Shown here piece by piece: positions 25,701 to 33,695 of a DNA stretch of 46,673 bases. The DNA is from UBA2277 sp035477615 (GTDB lineage: Bacteria > Patescibacteriota > Microgenomatia > UBA1400 > MFAQ01), in the NCBI GenBank assembly GCA_035477615.1, contig DATIKJ010000006.1:1-46673 (forward strand), in the 5' to 3' direction. Made by a program: the position numbers and the translations under genes. Under the pieces are notes generated by a model that worked only from the letters and a program-made list of their open reading frames with translations, was not told the DNA's origin and searched no databases. Within the stretch, counting starts at the first letter, position 1. The number at the start of each line of letters is the position of its first letter.

Positions 25701-26150
25701 ACGACCTGAGTGTGGATCAACTTCTCTGGTAAAGTAAGCTCCTGGAGAACGAACTAGTTGATCAACTACGACACGCTCAACACCGTTGATGATAAAAGTT
25801 CCAGTGGTGGTCATCATGGGAATATCTCCCAAGAAAATTTCTTGTTGCTGAGTAGCCTTTGAGTGAAGATTGGTAAGTTTGACGGTAGCCCAAAGAGGAG
25901 CTTCAAAAGTGACACCTTTTTCGATAGCTTGTTTGGGGGTAATTTTTGGAAGTCCAATTCGATTACTTAAAAATTCAAATTCAAAAACCTTACCAGTAAA
26001 GTCTTTAATGGGATTTAACTCTGTGAGAGACTCACGAATTCCGTCTTGGAGGAATTGTTTGTATGAGTCGATTTGAATTTGAGTTAAATTCAATTCTGGT
26101 AATACCGGGTTGATAGATCCCCAGTTTTCACGATTGGTTTGTTTATTCAT
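22707..26150 (-). CDS. rpoB: DNA-directed RNA polymerase subunit beta
   Basis: The beta subunit of 1147 aa. It has the conserved rifampicin-pocket region near residues 380-410 (LDQVNPLSEIDNLRRISVMG), GPGGITRERASFSMRDIH, CPVRSPEGPNIGLV, the GEKAREVRDTSLRMPHGE region, KVAGRHGNKGVIS and the C-terminal GGKAQMGGQRLGEMEVWALE. About 60 residues at the C-terminus form an acidic, disordered-looking Glu-rich tail. Against E. coli numbering (by eye) Q513 is Ser, F514 Ile, N518 Val and H526 Asn. A consensus promoter lies about 97 bases upstream, giving a leader near 90 bases. rplK-rplA-rplJ-rplL are not upstream here. Confidence 0.98.
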   Translation of the reverse strand: MNKQTNRENWGSINPVLPELNLTQIQIDSYKQFLQDGIRESLTELNPIKDFTGKVFEFEFLSNRIGLPKITPKQAIEKGVTFEAPLWATVKLTNLHSKATQQQEIFLGDIPMMTTTGTFIINGVERVVVDQLVRSPGAYFTREVDPHSGRSIHQAEIRPMRGSWLEVIVSRNDHLSVRIDRHRKVSATTLLRALGFSTNEEILDLFKDVDVDKDHQYISTTLLKDTTTNTEEALLEFYQKVRPGEPAVLDNAKALLHQMFFDSRRYNLGLVGRYKMNRKLGLNTPIDKQHVTLSIDDFVGSIKYLISLQNGHGKTDDIDHLANRRLRCVGELVNQTSFKAGLLRLERSIKEKMSLAKPDELPTPAAFVNPRPIISAITEFFRRNRLSSILDQVNPLSEIDNLRRISVMGPGGITRERASFSMRDIHSSQYSRICPVRSPEGPNIGLVTYLALYTRINDYGFLESPYLKVEKVTKGGKTKMVIGKDIIFLAADDEEDAYITHAGIERDGDVITQEWVPARYQGKYIEVDVDMIQYIDVVPRQVLGTSASLIPFIQQDEGTRALMGTHHLTQALPLVKPSAPIVGTGMENVVAQSMGWSVKSQFNGEVVSVDAEHISLKLNDADAKTAAAEISPFDYGFVEVNRDIVTYNIRKYHNSSQDTSYNQHPLVDLGDKIKKGDVIINGPSAENGELALGQNLLIAYAAFEGLGYEDAIVVSDRCVVKDLLSSVHIHEHTCDVMDTKLGPEELTRDIPNVAETDLRNLDQEGIIAIGSVVGPNDILIGKIAPKGETELTAEERLLRAIFGEKAREVRDTSLRMPHGEQGVVISVRILNRDDGDELDAGVIKQIKIKVAQLRKITVGDKVAGRHGNKGVISKIVSSADMPHMADGTPVDIIISPLSVLARMNLGQLLEAQLGFAGSKLGKRYSVPVFENVSEEKIASALREADLPITGKVQLYDGRSGEPFEEETAIGVTYIIKLNHMVEDKTHARSIGPYSLVTQQPLGGKAQMGGQRLGEMEVWALEAHKAAYSLQEMLTIKSDDVVGRSKAFESIVKGETIPMSSVPESFKVLMKELNSLCLAIVPTGSVEVVEEEAVSIKPDVAAEITEATAMSEELQAATFEDEEESEETQNEVSEEAAEAGVTNEEENN

Positions 26151-26246
26151 CCGTATTTTTTGGATTTAAGGAAAAGTAAATAACAATGGACAACATACAA
26201 AAACCTGACCGACACAAAATCCAGCCAAGTTTATAGCAGTGGCACA

Positions 26247-26275
26247 AGGATAGCAAATTTTGAGGCCATTGTCAA
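26247..26275 (-). promoter_or_regulatory. Sigma70-type promoter of rpoBC
   Basis: TTGACA at 26270-26275, a 17-base spacer and TATCCT at 26247-26252, preceded by TGC (extended -10). It lies between the terminator of the preceding gene and rpoB, giving a leader near 90 bases. The best promoter in the window. Confidence 0.85.
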
Positions 26276-26299
26276 CCTGAAGTTTTGGTCCATAAAATT

Positions 26300-26327
26300 A
26301 AAAAAGCCCTCAATTGTTTTGAGGGCT
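26300..26327 (-). terminator. Intrinsic terminator before rpoB
   Basis: GCCCTCAA/TTGAGGGC 8-bp stem with a 5-base loop, then TTTTTT on the minus strand. Ends the transcript of the gene at 26354-26836. Confidence 0.9.
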
Positions 26328-26353
26328 AAAGAGGAAAAATTTGATTAATTGTC

Positions 26354-26836
26354 TTACATAGAAACCGATAAAAACTGCCAGTTTTGATACCAACCATAGC
26401 GCCACCAGTTCAAGAAAAGGTAGCGACCCCACTCGTCTCCGCTGATACAAGGAACATACATATAGCCGTAAAGATCACGCCAATTTGACCAGAGGGCCGT
26501 GATTTTATAATTCTGCGGAAGATCGGGTTTGGATATACCGAATGCAAGAAGCTCTTTAAGAGTAGCAGGACGCAGGGGTGGATTCATACTACTCATTCTT
26601 GCAATCGAGTTTTGAGTATTAATATAACTAACGAAGCTAACTAGATAGGTGAGTACTTCAATCACACCCTCCTCATTGGAAGGAAAATTATCACTGGTAA
26701 TACTCTCACTGAGATAATTATAGTTTCCCTCATTAATCATTTCTTCTACCGATCTACCATAGTCAACCCTGATTATGTGAGTAGAAGAAATATTTGGTAA
26801 GGGTGGTTCAGATTGTTGAAAGGTGGATTTGACCAA
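26354..26836 (-). CDS. Conserved hypothetical protein (VDYGRS-type)
   Basis: A 160-aa soluble protein of unknown function. It has a RVDYGRSVEEMINEGNY segment near residues 23-39, a LRPATLKELLAFG helix, and an aromatic-rich C-terminus with many Trp and Tyr (ITALWSNWRD, YLFLNWWRYGWY). I recall similar VDYGxSxxEMI proteins as recurrent unnamed genes in CPR genomes, but this is memory, not a search. The start is TTG, chosen because an AAAGGAG Shine-Dalgarno lies 7 bases upstream; a TTGACT-17-TAAACT promoter precedes it and a strong terminator follows, so it is a single-gene unit. Confidence 0.7.
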   Translation of the reverse strand: MVKSTFQQSEPPLPNISSTHIIRVDYGRSVEEMINEGNYNYLSESITSDNFPSNEEGVIEVLTYLVSFVSYINTQNSIARMSSMNPPLRPATLKELLAFGISKPDLPQNYKITALWSNWRDLYGYMYVPCISGDEWGRYLFLNWWRYGWYQNWQFLSVSM

Positions 26837-26891
26837 TTTTTCACTCCTTTTTTTATCATAGAGATGTTTTAAGGAACTACAAAGATGGGGT

Positions 26892-26920
26892 AGTTTAAAA
26901 CACTACTGGTAGTAAGTCAA
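26892..26920 (-). promoter_or_regulatory. Sigma70-type promoter with palindrome in the spacer
   Basis: TTGACT at 26915-26920, 17-base spacer, TAAACT at 26892-26897, for the gene at 26354-26836. The spacer holds ACTACTGGTAGT (ACTAC/GTAGT), a possible operator between the two boxes. Confidence 0.7.
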
Positions 26921-26948
26921 ATTAAGTAACTAGTAGGATTGAAGAGTT

Positions 26949-27938
26949 CTATTTTGAGCAGTCTTTGCGAAGGTAGGTGCAGACGTTTTGATTGTGTTCT
27001 TCAATGGTTTTGGCGAAGTGAATAACACCCTTACTATCATGGAGATAAAACCAGGAAGTGGTTTTCTGAGGAGCGGCAGCTGCCTTAAGAGCAGCAGCAC
27101 CAGGACTACTGATAGGTCTTGGAGGAAGTCCTTGGTTTTTGTAAGTATTGTAAGGAGAGTTGATCTGAATATCGGTTTTGGTGAGATTGTTGGGCCACCA
27201 GTTGCAGTCGAGCTTTTTACATCGTGTGTTGGAGAGAGCATACTGAACAGTAGCATCGATTTGTAAGGGCCAGTTATTTGCAAGTCTGTTTTCAATGACA
27301 CCGGCAATTTCGGGCATTTCTGAAGCACTAGCAGCTTCTCTTTCCAAGAGAGAAGCTATGATAGTAACTTTGTCTTGGTTTTCAGGAGTTACTTTTATTT
27401 CACTGATAACTTCTTCATATTTATTTTCCAATTTGGTAATAATGGCTGAAGCAGAAGCTTTGGGATCAAAATCGTAAGTATCCGGGAAGAGTCTCCCCTC
27501 TTTGTCTGTCGTTTGAGAAATGAACTCTGCAGAAGAAAAGGTTTTACTTTCGATATTTTTAAAAGAGTTGTCGAGGATAAGGGCAATTTCTTGACGACGA
27601 AGACCTTCGGGGATGGTAACTCTGACTGTTTTGACACTGGCATGGGTAAGACTCTTGGCAATATCAGTGATACTCATACTTGGAGAGAGACGAAAGAAAC
27701 CAGCCTGAACCCTGTTGGAGATACCCATGGTGACGACGGTGATTTTAAAAGCGGCTCTGGATCTAATCAGTTTAGCATTACTAAGTTCTTGACCGACACG
27801 GTCAATACCCCAGCCTGATTTAATTTCAAATTCAATGGTACCAGTTTGCTTAGGGGAGACTGGTCTGGTTCTTTCAAAGAACCATCCAAAAAAAACAATG
27901 GCAAGGATTAATAGAGCGGTTAAAAAACGTTTGTACAT
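26949..27938 (-). CDS. mltG: Endolytic murein transglycosylase MltG (YceG-like)
   Basis: MltG cuts nascent peptidoglycan strands at the outer face of the membrane. From the ATG at 27938 the product is 329 aa: a membrane anchor at about 4-22, a LysM-like region with VTIPEGLRRQEIALIL, and the catalytic domain with ASLLEREA (catalytic Glu near 199), VIENRLANNWPLQIDATVQY and SPYNTYKNQGLPPRPISSPG. A TTG two codons upstream directly abuts the stop of the zinc-ribbon gene, so the start is slightly uncertain. It is probably cotranscribed with the small zinc-ribbon gene. Its presence implies a peptidoglycan wall. Confidence 0.95.
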   Translation of the reverse strand: MYKRFLTALLILAIVFFGWFFERTRPVSPKQTGTIEFEIKSGWGIDRVGQELSNAKLIRSRAAFKITVVTMGISNRVQAGFFRLSPSMSITDIAKSLTHASVKTVRVTIPEGLRRQEIALILDNSFKNIESKTFSSAEFISQTTDKEGRLFPDTYDFDPKASASAIITKLENKYEEVISEIKVTPENQDKVTIIASLLEREAASASEMPEIAGVIENRLANNWPLQIDATVQYALSNTRCKKLDCNWWPNNLTKTDIQINSPYNTYKNQGLPPRPISSPGAAALKAAAAPQKTTSWFYLHDSKGVIHFAKTIEEHNQNVCTYLRKDCSK

Positions 27939-27944
27939 TCTCAA

Positions 27945-28151
27945 TTAAACTTCACTAAGAAGAGCACGACGATATGTTTTGGTTTTGGGATTTTCGATGA
28001 AGATACGACCACATTTGCAGGTAACTTGATTGCAACCGCTAACTTTTTTTGAGGGAACACTTTCACCTTCCACCAAAGGAGTGCCACAACCTACACAGGA
28101 TCCTTTAGAAAGGAGCCAAGCTTGAACGGGAGCAATGATATTCTTAAACAT
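27945..28151 (-). CDS. Small zinc-ribbon-like protein
   Basis: A 68-aa protein with CVGC at 19-22 and a second cluster C40, C45 and C47 (GCNQVTCKCG), a likely zinc-ribbon fold. The N-terminus FKNIIAPVQAWLLSKG is amphipathic. No specific function is recognised. It ends just before mltG. A perfect TATAAT lies exactly 6 bases before its ATG and there is no Shine-Dalgarno site, predicting a leaderless mRNA covering this gene and mltG. Confidence 0.7.
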   Translation of the reverse strand: MFKNIIAPVQAWLLSKGSCVGCGTPLVEGESVPSKKVSGCNQVTCKCGRIFIENPKTKTYRRALLSEV

Positions 28152-28157
28152 AAATTG

Positions 28158-28163
28158 ATTATA
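28158..28163 (-). promoter_or_regulatory. -10 box (TATAAT) 6 bases before the zinc-ribbon ATG
   Basis: Perfect TATAAT on the minus strand; spacing of 6 bases puts the expected start of transcription on the A of the ATG. No good -35. Confidence 0.6.
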
Positions 28164-28187
28164 TATGATGAGTAAAGACTATAGAAT

Positions 28188-28400
28188 TTATTGTTTGGAC
28201 TTTAAATATTCTTCAAGTCTTTTCTTTTCAAACTCTTCTTCAATTTTTAGTAGTTCGGCAACGCTTGAGTATGAATGGTCATCAACTTCTGACTCAGGAG
28301 TTTCCCCTTTTGGTACTAACTCATCACCCCATTGAAATGGTTTTTCCTGATCTTGCATTTTGGCTTTATTACTGATTGTCTCTTTTTCTTGAGGTGCCAT
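28188..28400 (-). CDS. Small hypothetical protein, charged
   Basis: A 70-aa, highly charged protein with a C-terminal helix rich in Glu and Lys (ELLKIEEEFEKKRLEEYLKS). No family is recognised. It starts 21 bases after the ruvX stop, so it is likely part of the ruvX transcript. No membrane segment or Cys. It could be a small regulator or ribosome-associated peptide; nothing in the sequence decides this. Confidence 0.55.
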   Translation of the reverse strand: MAPQEKETISNKAKMQDQEKPFQWGDELVPKGETPESEVDDHSYSSVAELLKIEEEFEKKRLEEYLKSKQ

Positions 28401-28421
28401 ATTGTTGAAAAATAGATACTA

Positions 28422-28814
28422 TTAAATTGAGTCGAGAAAGTCTTCTAGTATGATAGCAGCTGCGGTTTGATGTTCACTTTTTTTTCTTCTGAGTAGTGTT
28501 TTACCTGTTTCTTTGAGAAGACTTCTGGCTGTGCGAGAAGAAAGATCTTCGGAAAACAGAATTATTTCTCCGGGATATATTTTTTCGAGTTCAATTTTTA
28601 CTTTGTTGGCATACTCAACCAGAGGACCATGAGGGGGAATACCAATGACAATGGTATCAGGGTGATTTTTGGCAATAAAAGGAAGAAGTTTACCAACTAG
28701 TTTGTCAGTCTTTGATTCAAAAATGGTGGTGAGAGGCTCTGCTAAAACGCCCTCGTAGGAAATGGCTAGACCAGTGTGAGCAGTACCGACATCAAGACAA
28801 AGAATAATAGACAT
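28422..28814 (-). CDS. ruvX: RuvX/YqgF-type putative pre-16S rRNA nuclease or resolvase
   Basis: YqgF (RuvX) family, RNase H-like fold, implicated in 16S rRNA 5' maturation and proposed as a Holliday junction resolvase. The 130-aa product has the first catalytic Asp in CLDVGTAHTGLAIS (residue 8), the VIGIPPHGPL loop that corresponds to VGLP, and the late acidic EDLSSRTARSLL segment followed by KSEHQTAAAIILEDFL, which replaces the usual D-x-xAA-x-ILQ motif. The TATAAT box sits exactly 6 bases before the ATG, predicting a leaderless mRNA. Confidence 0.9.
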   Translation of the reverse strand: MSIILCLDVGTAHTGLAISYEGVLAEPLTTIFESKTDKLVGKLLPFIAKNHPDTIVIGIPPHGPLVEYANKVKIELEKIYPGEIILFSEDLSSRTARSLLKETGKTLLRRKKSEHQTAAAIILEDFLDSI

Positions 28815-28820
28815 AGTTGA

Positions 28821-28826
28821 ATTATA
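28821..28826 (-). promoter_or_regulatory. -10 box (TATAAT) 6 bases before the ruvX ATG
   Basis: Perfect TATAAT on the minus strand ending 6 bases before the ATG at 28814. Only a weak -35-like TATGAA is seen 17 bases upstream. Confidence 0.6.
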
Positions 28827-28918
28827 TTGTAGATGATTACCCCTTCATACTTACCATTCGTCTATTTGTTCTATTCAAACACGACTCATGGTTCATTCTG
28901 AAGTGGTTGATGAGTACA

Positions 28919-29671
28919 TCAGTTTTCGATGAGGGAGCCTTCAACTACGAGACGACGAAGGGTGGTTCCTGGTGGAACACAAGTAATGACTTTAATAGTT
29001 TTGGCGTTGTAATTTTGTTTTAAGACCCAAAGCTCTGAAGGTTTAACTTCAAGAGTTTTAGTAATGCGGTAAGTGTACTCCTCCCCATTGTATTTGACAA
29101 AGATATCGGATCCTGGTTTGGCTTTGGGAAGATTTGAAAAAATAGTGGTGTATTTTTTTGGATCAAAAAATTGAGGAAGAGTGGAGTGACCGAATATAAC
29201 GGGGGAACCGAGTTGGCCAGGGAGGGCAGTTTGAGGATACTGGACCAGATGTTTGGTCAGGTCTTCATCAAACAAACTAACATTGGCATCTTCAAGACCA
29301 AGGGAGGGAATGGAGATGGTGTAGAAATTAGGAACACTGTCATCGACTTCTTTGGGGGCGACAAAAAGATCATTCTGAGTGTTGCCAGGGAACCAACTAC
29401 TGGCTTTGGTGTAATCAAGATCGGAGAGAATTTTAGTTTCTTGATCATCACTGGCTTTGGATTCATAGTAGACAGGAGAAAGAAGGTCGGAGTTTTCAGT
29501 ATTAAAAAGATTTAGACCTTTAAGCTGGTAGCTGACGACGGGATAGGAAACTGCGCCAAGAATACCGAGACCCAGTGCAGAAATTAATGTGGGAATAGTT
29601 TTGAGGTATATGGGAATTCTTCTTCCAGGATGCGGGTTTTTTGCCGTAGCCTTTTTGTATCCGTAAAGCAT
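28919..29671 (-). CDS. Sortase
   Basis: A 250-aa membrane-anchored sortase, a transpeptidase that links proteins to the cell surface. One hydrophobic segment at about 25-46 follows a basic N-terminus. The catalytic set is H162 (VIFGHST), C231 (VITCVPPGT) and R239 or R240 (LRRLVVEG). The C-x-P-P-G-T-T form resembles class D/E-type sortases. The ATG lies directly after the stop of the large actin-like/gp47-like membrane protein gene, so the two are cotranscribed. No LPxTG-type sorting signal is seen in this window, so the substrate is unknown. Confidence 0.93.
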   Translation of the reverse strand: MLYGYKKATAKNPHPGRRIPIYLKTIPTLISALGLGILGAVSYPVVSYQLKGLNLFNTENSDLLSPVYYESKASDDQETKILSDLDYTKASSWFPGNTQNDLFVAPKEVDDSVPNFYTISIPSLGLEDANVSLFDEDLTKHLVQYPQTALPGQLGSPVIFGHSTLPQFFDPKKYTTIFSNLPKAKPGSDIFVKYNGEEYTYRITKTLEVKPSELWVLKQNYNAKTIKVITCVPPGTTLRRLVVEGSLIEN

Positions 29672-29672
29672 G

Positions 29673-31835
29673 TTAATTTCCGACTAGTTCGAATTTAATG
29701 TTTTTTAGAGGAAGAAAATTGGTATAAATGGGTATCTTGGGAGTGATTCTGACTGTTAAATGGTCAAAACCTTGGATCGTGGAAAAGAAGGGACGAATAC
29801 TGGTGACAGGTTTTCCGCTGATGAAACTTTTTAATTTGGCTTCGTCTATTTTGGGAAAAACACTAGTCTCTACATTTAATTTGGCTTCATAGTAACCCTC
29901 TTTTTTAATTGGGGTTTCCAGCTTAATTGAAGTATTTCCAGGAAAAATTTCTGAACCAGAAGATATTTGAGGGGCAAGTTGATCAGCAGTCAACTGAAAA
30001 AGGCTTTCTTCGGAATAGACGAGAGTTTCGATAGAGCCTTCAAGATCAAGATTTAAGTTGGTGGCTTCTTCGCCAATGGTTTTATCAAAATTCTTTTTGG
30101 TAAAAGCAAAATCGGAAAGAACTAGAGATTTTGACCCAGGAGTTTGTGATTGACTGGCGTTTTCGATTTGGGACTTAATTTTGTCGCTTGCAACTTGGAG
30201 AAGTTTGTCTTGATCTGCTTTGGAAACGGCACGAACAGCCATTGAAGTACCACCGGAAAAATCAGCATCCGCAACAGCAATAATGGTGTTTTTGGAATAA
30301 CTGTCGACTGAAAAGTTGGAGTTTTTTGGAAGGTTATAATCAGCACCAATTTTTACTGCGGTCACTTTGACACCTGAAGCAATACCGTAAGCTCCTGGTG
30401 TAAGACCAACATCGGCGCTTTTAGATGCAATAGTAATAGCTTCAGGGATGGAATAGGAATACTTGCCATTGTCAGAAAGAATAGTGGAACCGGCTTTGAT
30501 AATTATGGGGGCAACTGATTTGTTGGCAATGGAAATAGTGCCAGTTGCTTTATCACCAACAGTGGCTTCACCAGTGGTTGGAATCTGTTCTTTGGCTGTA
30601 CCAATAACAGTTTTTTTGGTAGCTAATAGAGTAGGAGTGCCGGAAACGGAACTTTCGGAAATAGCAATAATAAACTGACTAGAAATTTTTTGTGGATTAA
30701 AAGCAATGGCAATGGTTGCCTCCCCTGTAAAAAGATAGAGAACATATCCAAGTACTAGCAGTAGAGGTAGGGCGAGAAGATAGAGCCAAGAAGCTTTTTT
30801 GAGTTGTATTTTGGGAAAATTGATCTGCGGAACTTTCGGGAGAGAAATAACAAGTTTGGAAGCAGGTTTTTCTGTAAGTGGGGTCTCTTCTCGGACAATA
30901 GCAAATTCTGGTTCTTCTGGTTCCATTATCGGTTCTTCGATTATTTCCGGAGGTAATTTTTCAACGGAGTTGGGGGCAGCGGACTCCTCGTAGGAAAATC
31001 CTAGTTCACTAATAGATGGAGGTGAAATATCGGGAACATAGATATTGGTTTCTTCTTGAGAAAGGGTTTCGTTGTACGGCTCTTCCTTGATCTGACCAGT
31101 AAGATGCTGAACTGCTTCAGTGCCGCCTGTAAGGGCAATAGCTCTAATACTAAAATCTATACCTAGGACTTCGACCTTTGGCATGTGTTGGAATGGGAGA
31201 CGTTCTTGCCAGGGATGAGAAGTAATGCGTTGTTCTTCTTCCTCTAGAGCTCCACCGTTTGTAAGAATAAAACGAGAGGGTAATTTTTCAACACCAATGA
31301 CAGTCAGACCCTCTTCAACATCTTGGGCAAGATCGTCGGAGCGAGCTGTTTCTTCTGAGGAAGTAATTTCACCTTTTTCAATGATAGAGACAACAACTTT
31401 GGTGGTGTAAATTTCAAGGAGAATTGCTGTAGGAGGAATGCCTTCCAGTTTTTTCATGTAGTGAGCAATGGCAGAGTTGATGGGAACCATACCAATGGGA
31501 TTAAGACCAAGTTCTTTGACCAAACGGCTAACCAGTTTTGTTTTTGATGTGTGAATTTTCCCCCCATCTATCCAGGAGTCTGGTAAACCAAAAATTACTT
31601 TTCGAGGTTCTTGCTTGATTACCTTAACGGCTTGCTCAAGAGAAGCATCGACGCCATTAATGAGTGAGTCTTCATCTGCCCATGATTCAAAGGAACCAAC
31701 ATTAACAACGGACGGAATACCATCGGCGACTTCCCAAAGAGCAGTTTTTATTAGTGATTCATGAATTTCAATGGCCAAAAAGTAATCTGGCTCTGAGTCT
31801 TTTGTCTTGTTTCCAAATAGATTTACTAAGTTCAT
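29673..31835 (-). CDS. Membrane protein: PilM/FtsA-like actin fold, TM helix, baseplate-J-like outer domain
   Basis: A 720-aa protein from the ATG at 31835 (a TTG five codons upstream is possible). Residues 1 to about 235 resemble the PilM/FtsA actin-like fold: FLAIEIHESLIKTALWEV, VIFGLPDSWI, AILLEIYTTKVVVSI and FILTNGGALE occupy the usual phosphate and adenosine sites, but the Asp/Gly residues are degenerate, so nucleotide binding is doubtful. A Pro/Glu-rich linker (236-345) leads to one TM helix at about 350-371. The outer part (372-720) contains GTISIANKS, IIIKAGSTIL and GADYNLPKNSNFSV, the pattern seen in CPR proteins often labelled baseplate J/gp47-like. It is between alaS and a sortase gene. 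Domain calls are by eye; function unknown. Confidence 0.75.
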   Translation of the reverse strand: MNLVNLFGNKTKDSEPDYFLAIEIHESLIKTALWEVADGIPSVVNVGSFESWADEDSLINGVDASLEQAVKVIKQEPRKVIFGLPDSWIDGGKIHTSKTKLVSRLVKELGLNPIGMVPINSAIAHYMKKLEGIPPTAILLEIYTTKVVVSIIEKGEITSSEETARSDDLAQDVEEGLTVIGVEKLPSRFILTNGGALEEEEQRITSHPWQERLPFQHMPKVEVLGIDFSIRAIALTGGTEAVQHLTGQIKEEPYNETLSQEETNIYVPDISPPSISELGFSYEESAAPNSVEKLPPEIIEEPIMEPEEPEFAIVREETPLTEKPASKLVISLPKVPQINFPKIQLKKASWLYLLALPLLLVLGYVLYLFTGEATIAIAFNPQKISSQFIIAISESSVSGTPTLLATKKTVIGTAKEQIPTTGEATVGDKATGTISIANKSVAPIIIKAGSTILSDNGKYSYSIPEAITIASKSADVGLTPGAYGIASGVKVTAVKIGADYNLPKNSNFSVDSYSKNTIIAVADADFSGGTSMAVRAVSKADQDKLLQVASDKIKSQIENASQSQTPGSKSLVLSDFAFTKKNFDKTIGEEATNLNLDLEGSIETLVYSEESLFQLTADQLAPQISSGSEIFPGNTSIKLETPIKKEGYYEAKLNVETSVFPKIDEAKLKSFISGKPVTSIRPFFSTIQGFDHLTVRITPKIPIYTNFLPLKNIKFELVGN

Positions 31836-31846
31836 GGTAGCAGTCG

Positions 31847-33685
31847 TCAAACAAACTGCAAGTAAAGGCGGCGAGTTCCAGCACCTAGAGATTCTTGTTT
31901 GACTACCTTTATCTTAGCAAGTTCTTCTGTGTTAGTCACATGTGGTCCGCCACAGATTTCTTTGGAAAAAATATTAGGTTCATTTCCGACAGAATAAACA
32001 CTAACCTGGTCTGGATATTTTTGACCAAAGAAGGCCATAGCGCCATCTGCAATAGCTTTATCTTTGGCCATTTCTTTTCTAATGACTGGAAGTTTTTCAG
32101 ATATTTTTTGATTGATAAGGGCTTCTATGGATTGAAGTTCTTCATCGGTTAGTTTTTCTGGGTGAGAGAAATCAAATCTGAGTCTCTCGGCAGTTATATT
32201 TGAGCCTTTTTGACTGACATGAGTGCCAAGAATGAAGCGTAGGGTAGCATGAAGAAGATGAGTGACAGTGTGATAGGCGGTCACTATTTGGGAGTGATCT
32301 TCTAGTCCCCCTTTAAACATACCGGCCGACGCAGAACGAGATAACTCTTTGTGTTTTTCAAACTCGGCTTCAAATTGTTTGACGTCAACTGTGAGATTCA
32401 TCTGGGAAAGAATTTCAATAGTGATCTCTAAAGGAAAACCATAGTTTTGATATAGATCAAAAGCGGCTTTGCCATCGACATGAGGATTTTTTTCAAGTTC
32501 CTTAACACCTTTGTCTAGAGAAACACTAAATTTTTTCAGCTCGGATTTGATGGTTTCAAAAAGCATAGGAGCATCTTTTTTGAAATCAAAATATAGAGGT
32601 GAATAGAATTCCGCTACTTGAGAGGAAAAAGCGGCCAGATTTTCTAGAGTTTCGCGGTTGGCAGTGAGAAAATACATTTTGACAGCGGCGCGACGGAGAA
32701 GTCTTCGGAGAACATATCCTTGGGCTTTGTTGGTTGGGAAAACTCCGTCTTTGATGAGAAAAGTAGCAGCAGTCATGTGGTCGGCAATGACACGCATAGA
32801 GGGTTGATTTACGGGGTCAGAGTAGGATTTACCAGAAATTTTTTCGATTTCTTGAATCAAAGGATAGAGACTGCTAATTTTGAACATGTCTGGATCACAG
32901 TTTGTGGCAGCTTCCAGGCGAGTAAGACCGCCACCGAAGTCGATGTTTTTGTGAGGAAGTTCTTCGAGTGAACCGTCTGCTTTTTTTAGGTACTGCATAA
33001 AAACGTTGTTACCAATTTCCAAGAAACGGCCACAGTCACAGTTGGGGTGACATTTTTCATTCATAAAGGCTGAGTTTTCATGGAGCTTAAGTTCTTTGCC
33101 AAAGTCAAAAAAGACTTCAGAGTCTGGACCGCCCGGCTCACCGATGGGCATGTTTTCTGGAGCACCAGCTCGAGACCACCAGTTTTTGTCGGCTGGGTAA
33201 GCAAAGATATGATCCCCTTCTTTGGTGTTGATACCTACTTTGGCAAAAAGATTTTGCCAAATAGCGATAGCTTCGTTGTCTTTGGCGACTCCAGATCCGC
33301 CAGCGAAAACTGTCACGAATATTTTTTTGGGATCAAGACCAAGGCCTTCTGAATGACTCGTGAGAAAAGTAAAAAACCATTCTAACTGCTTTTCTTTGAA
33401 GTAGTCGCCAAGAGACCAGTTGCCCAGCATTTCAAAAAAAGTGGTGTGACGATTGTCCCCTATGCCATCGATGTCAACTGAGCGGAAACATTTTTGAGAA
33501 TCGACAAGGCGAGTACCTAAAGGATGTTTTTGGCCCAAAAGATATGGCATCATGGGCTGCATGCCGGCTGATGTAAAGAGAGTGGTGGCGTCGCCTTCCG
33601 GAACAAGTGAAGCAGAGGGAATAACGGCATGTCCTCTTTTTTCCATAAAAGAGAGATATTTACTCCTGATGTCGTTGATAGTCAT
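31847..33685 (-). CDS. alaS: Alanine--tRNA ligase lacking the C-Ala domain
   Basis: AlaRS charges tRNA-Ala. The 612-aa product has the class II catalytic core (RSVDIDGIGDNRHTTFFEML, FGGGLTRLEA), the tRNA-recognition domain with YVLRRLLRRAAVKM, and the editing domain with the zinc-binding HTVTH and CGGPH. It stops right after the editing domain at LYLQFV. Typical bacterial AlaRS (about 870 aa) also has an oligomerisation/C-Ala domain, absent here; the following gene is unrelated, so this is not a frameshift. A TATAAT lies exactly 10 bases before the ATG. Confidence 0.97.
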   Translation of the reverse strand: MTINDIRSKYLSFMEKRGHAVIPSASLVPEGDATTLFTSAGMQPMMPYLLGQKHPLGTRLVDSQKCFRSVDIDGIGDNRHTTFFEMLGNWSLGDYFKEKQLEWFFTFLTSHSEGLGLDPKKIFVTVFAGGSGVAKDNEAIAIWQNLFAKVGINTKEGDHIFAYPADKNWWSRAGAPENMPIGEPGGPDSEVFFDFGKELKLHENSAFMNEKCHPNCDCGRFLEIGNNVFMQYLKKADGSLEELPHKNIDFGGGLTRLEAATNCDPDMFKISSLYPLIQEIEKISGKSYSDPVNQPSMRVIADHMTAATFLIKDGVFPTNKAQGYVLRRLLRRAAVKMYFLTANRETLENLAAFSSQVAEFYSPLYFDFKKDAPMLFETIKSELKKFSVSLDKGVKELEKNPHVDGKAAFDLYQNYGFPLEITIEILSQMNLTVDVKQFEAEFEKHKELSRSASAGMFKGGLEDHSQIVTAYHTVTHLLHATLRFILGTHVSQKGSNITAERLRFDFSHPEKLTDEELQSIEALINQKISEKLPVIRKEMAKDKAIADGAMAFFGQKYPDQVSVYSVGNEPNIFSKEICGGPHVTNTEELAKIKVVKQESLGAGTRRLYLQFV

Positions 33686-33695
33686 TTGAATACAA

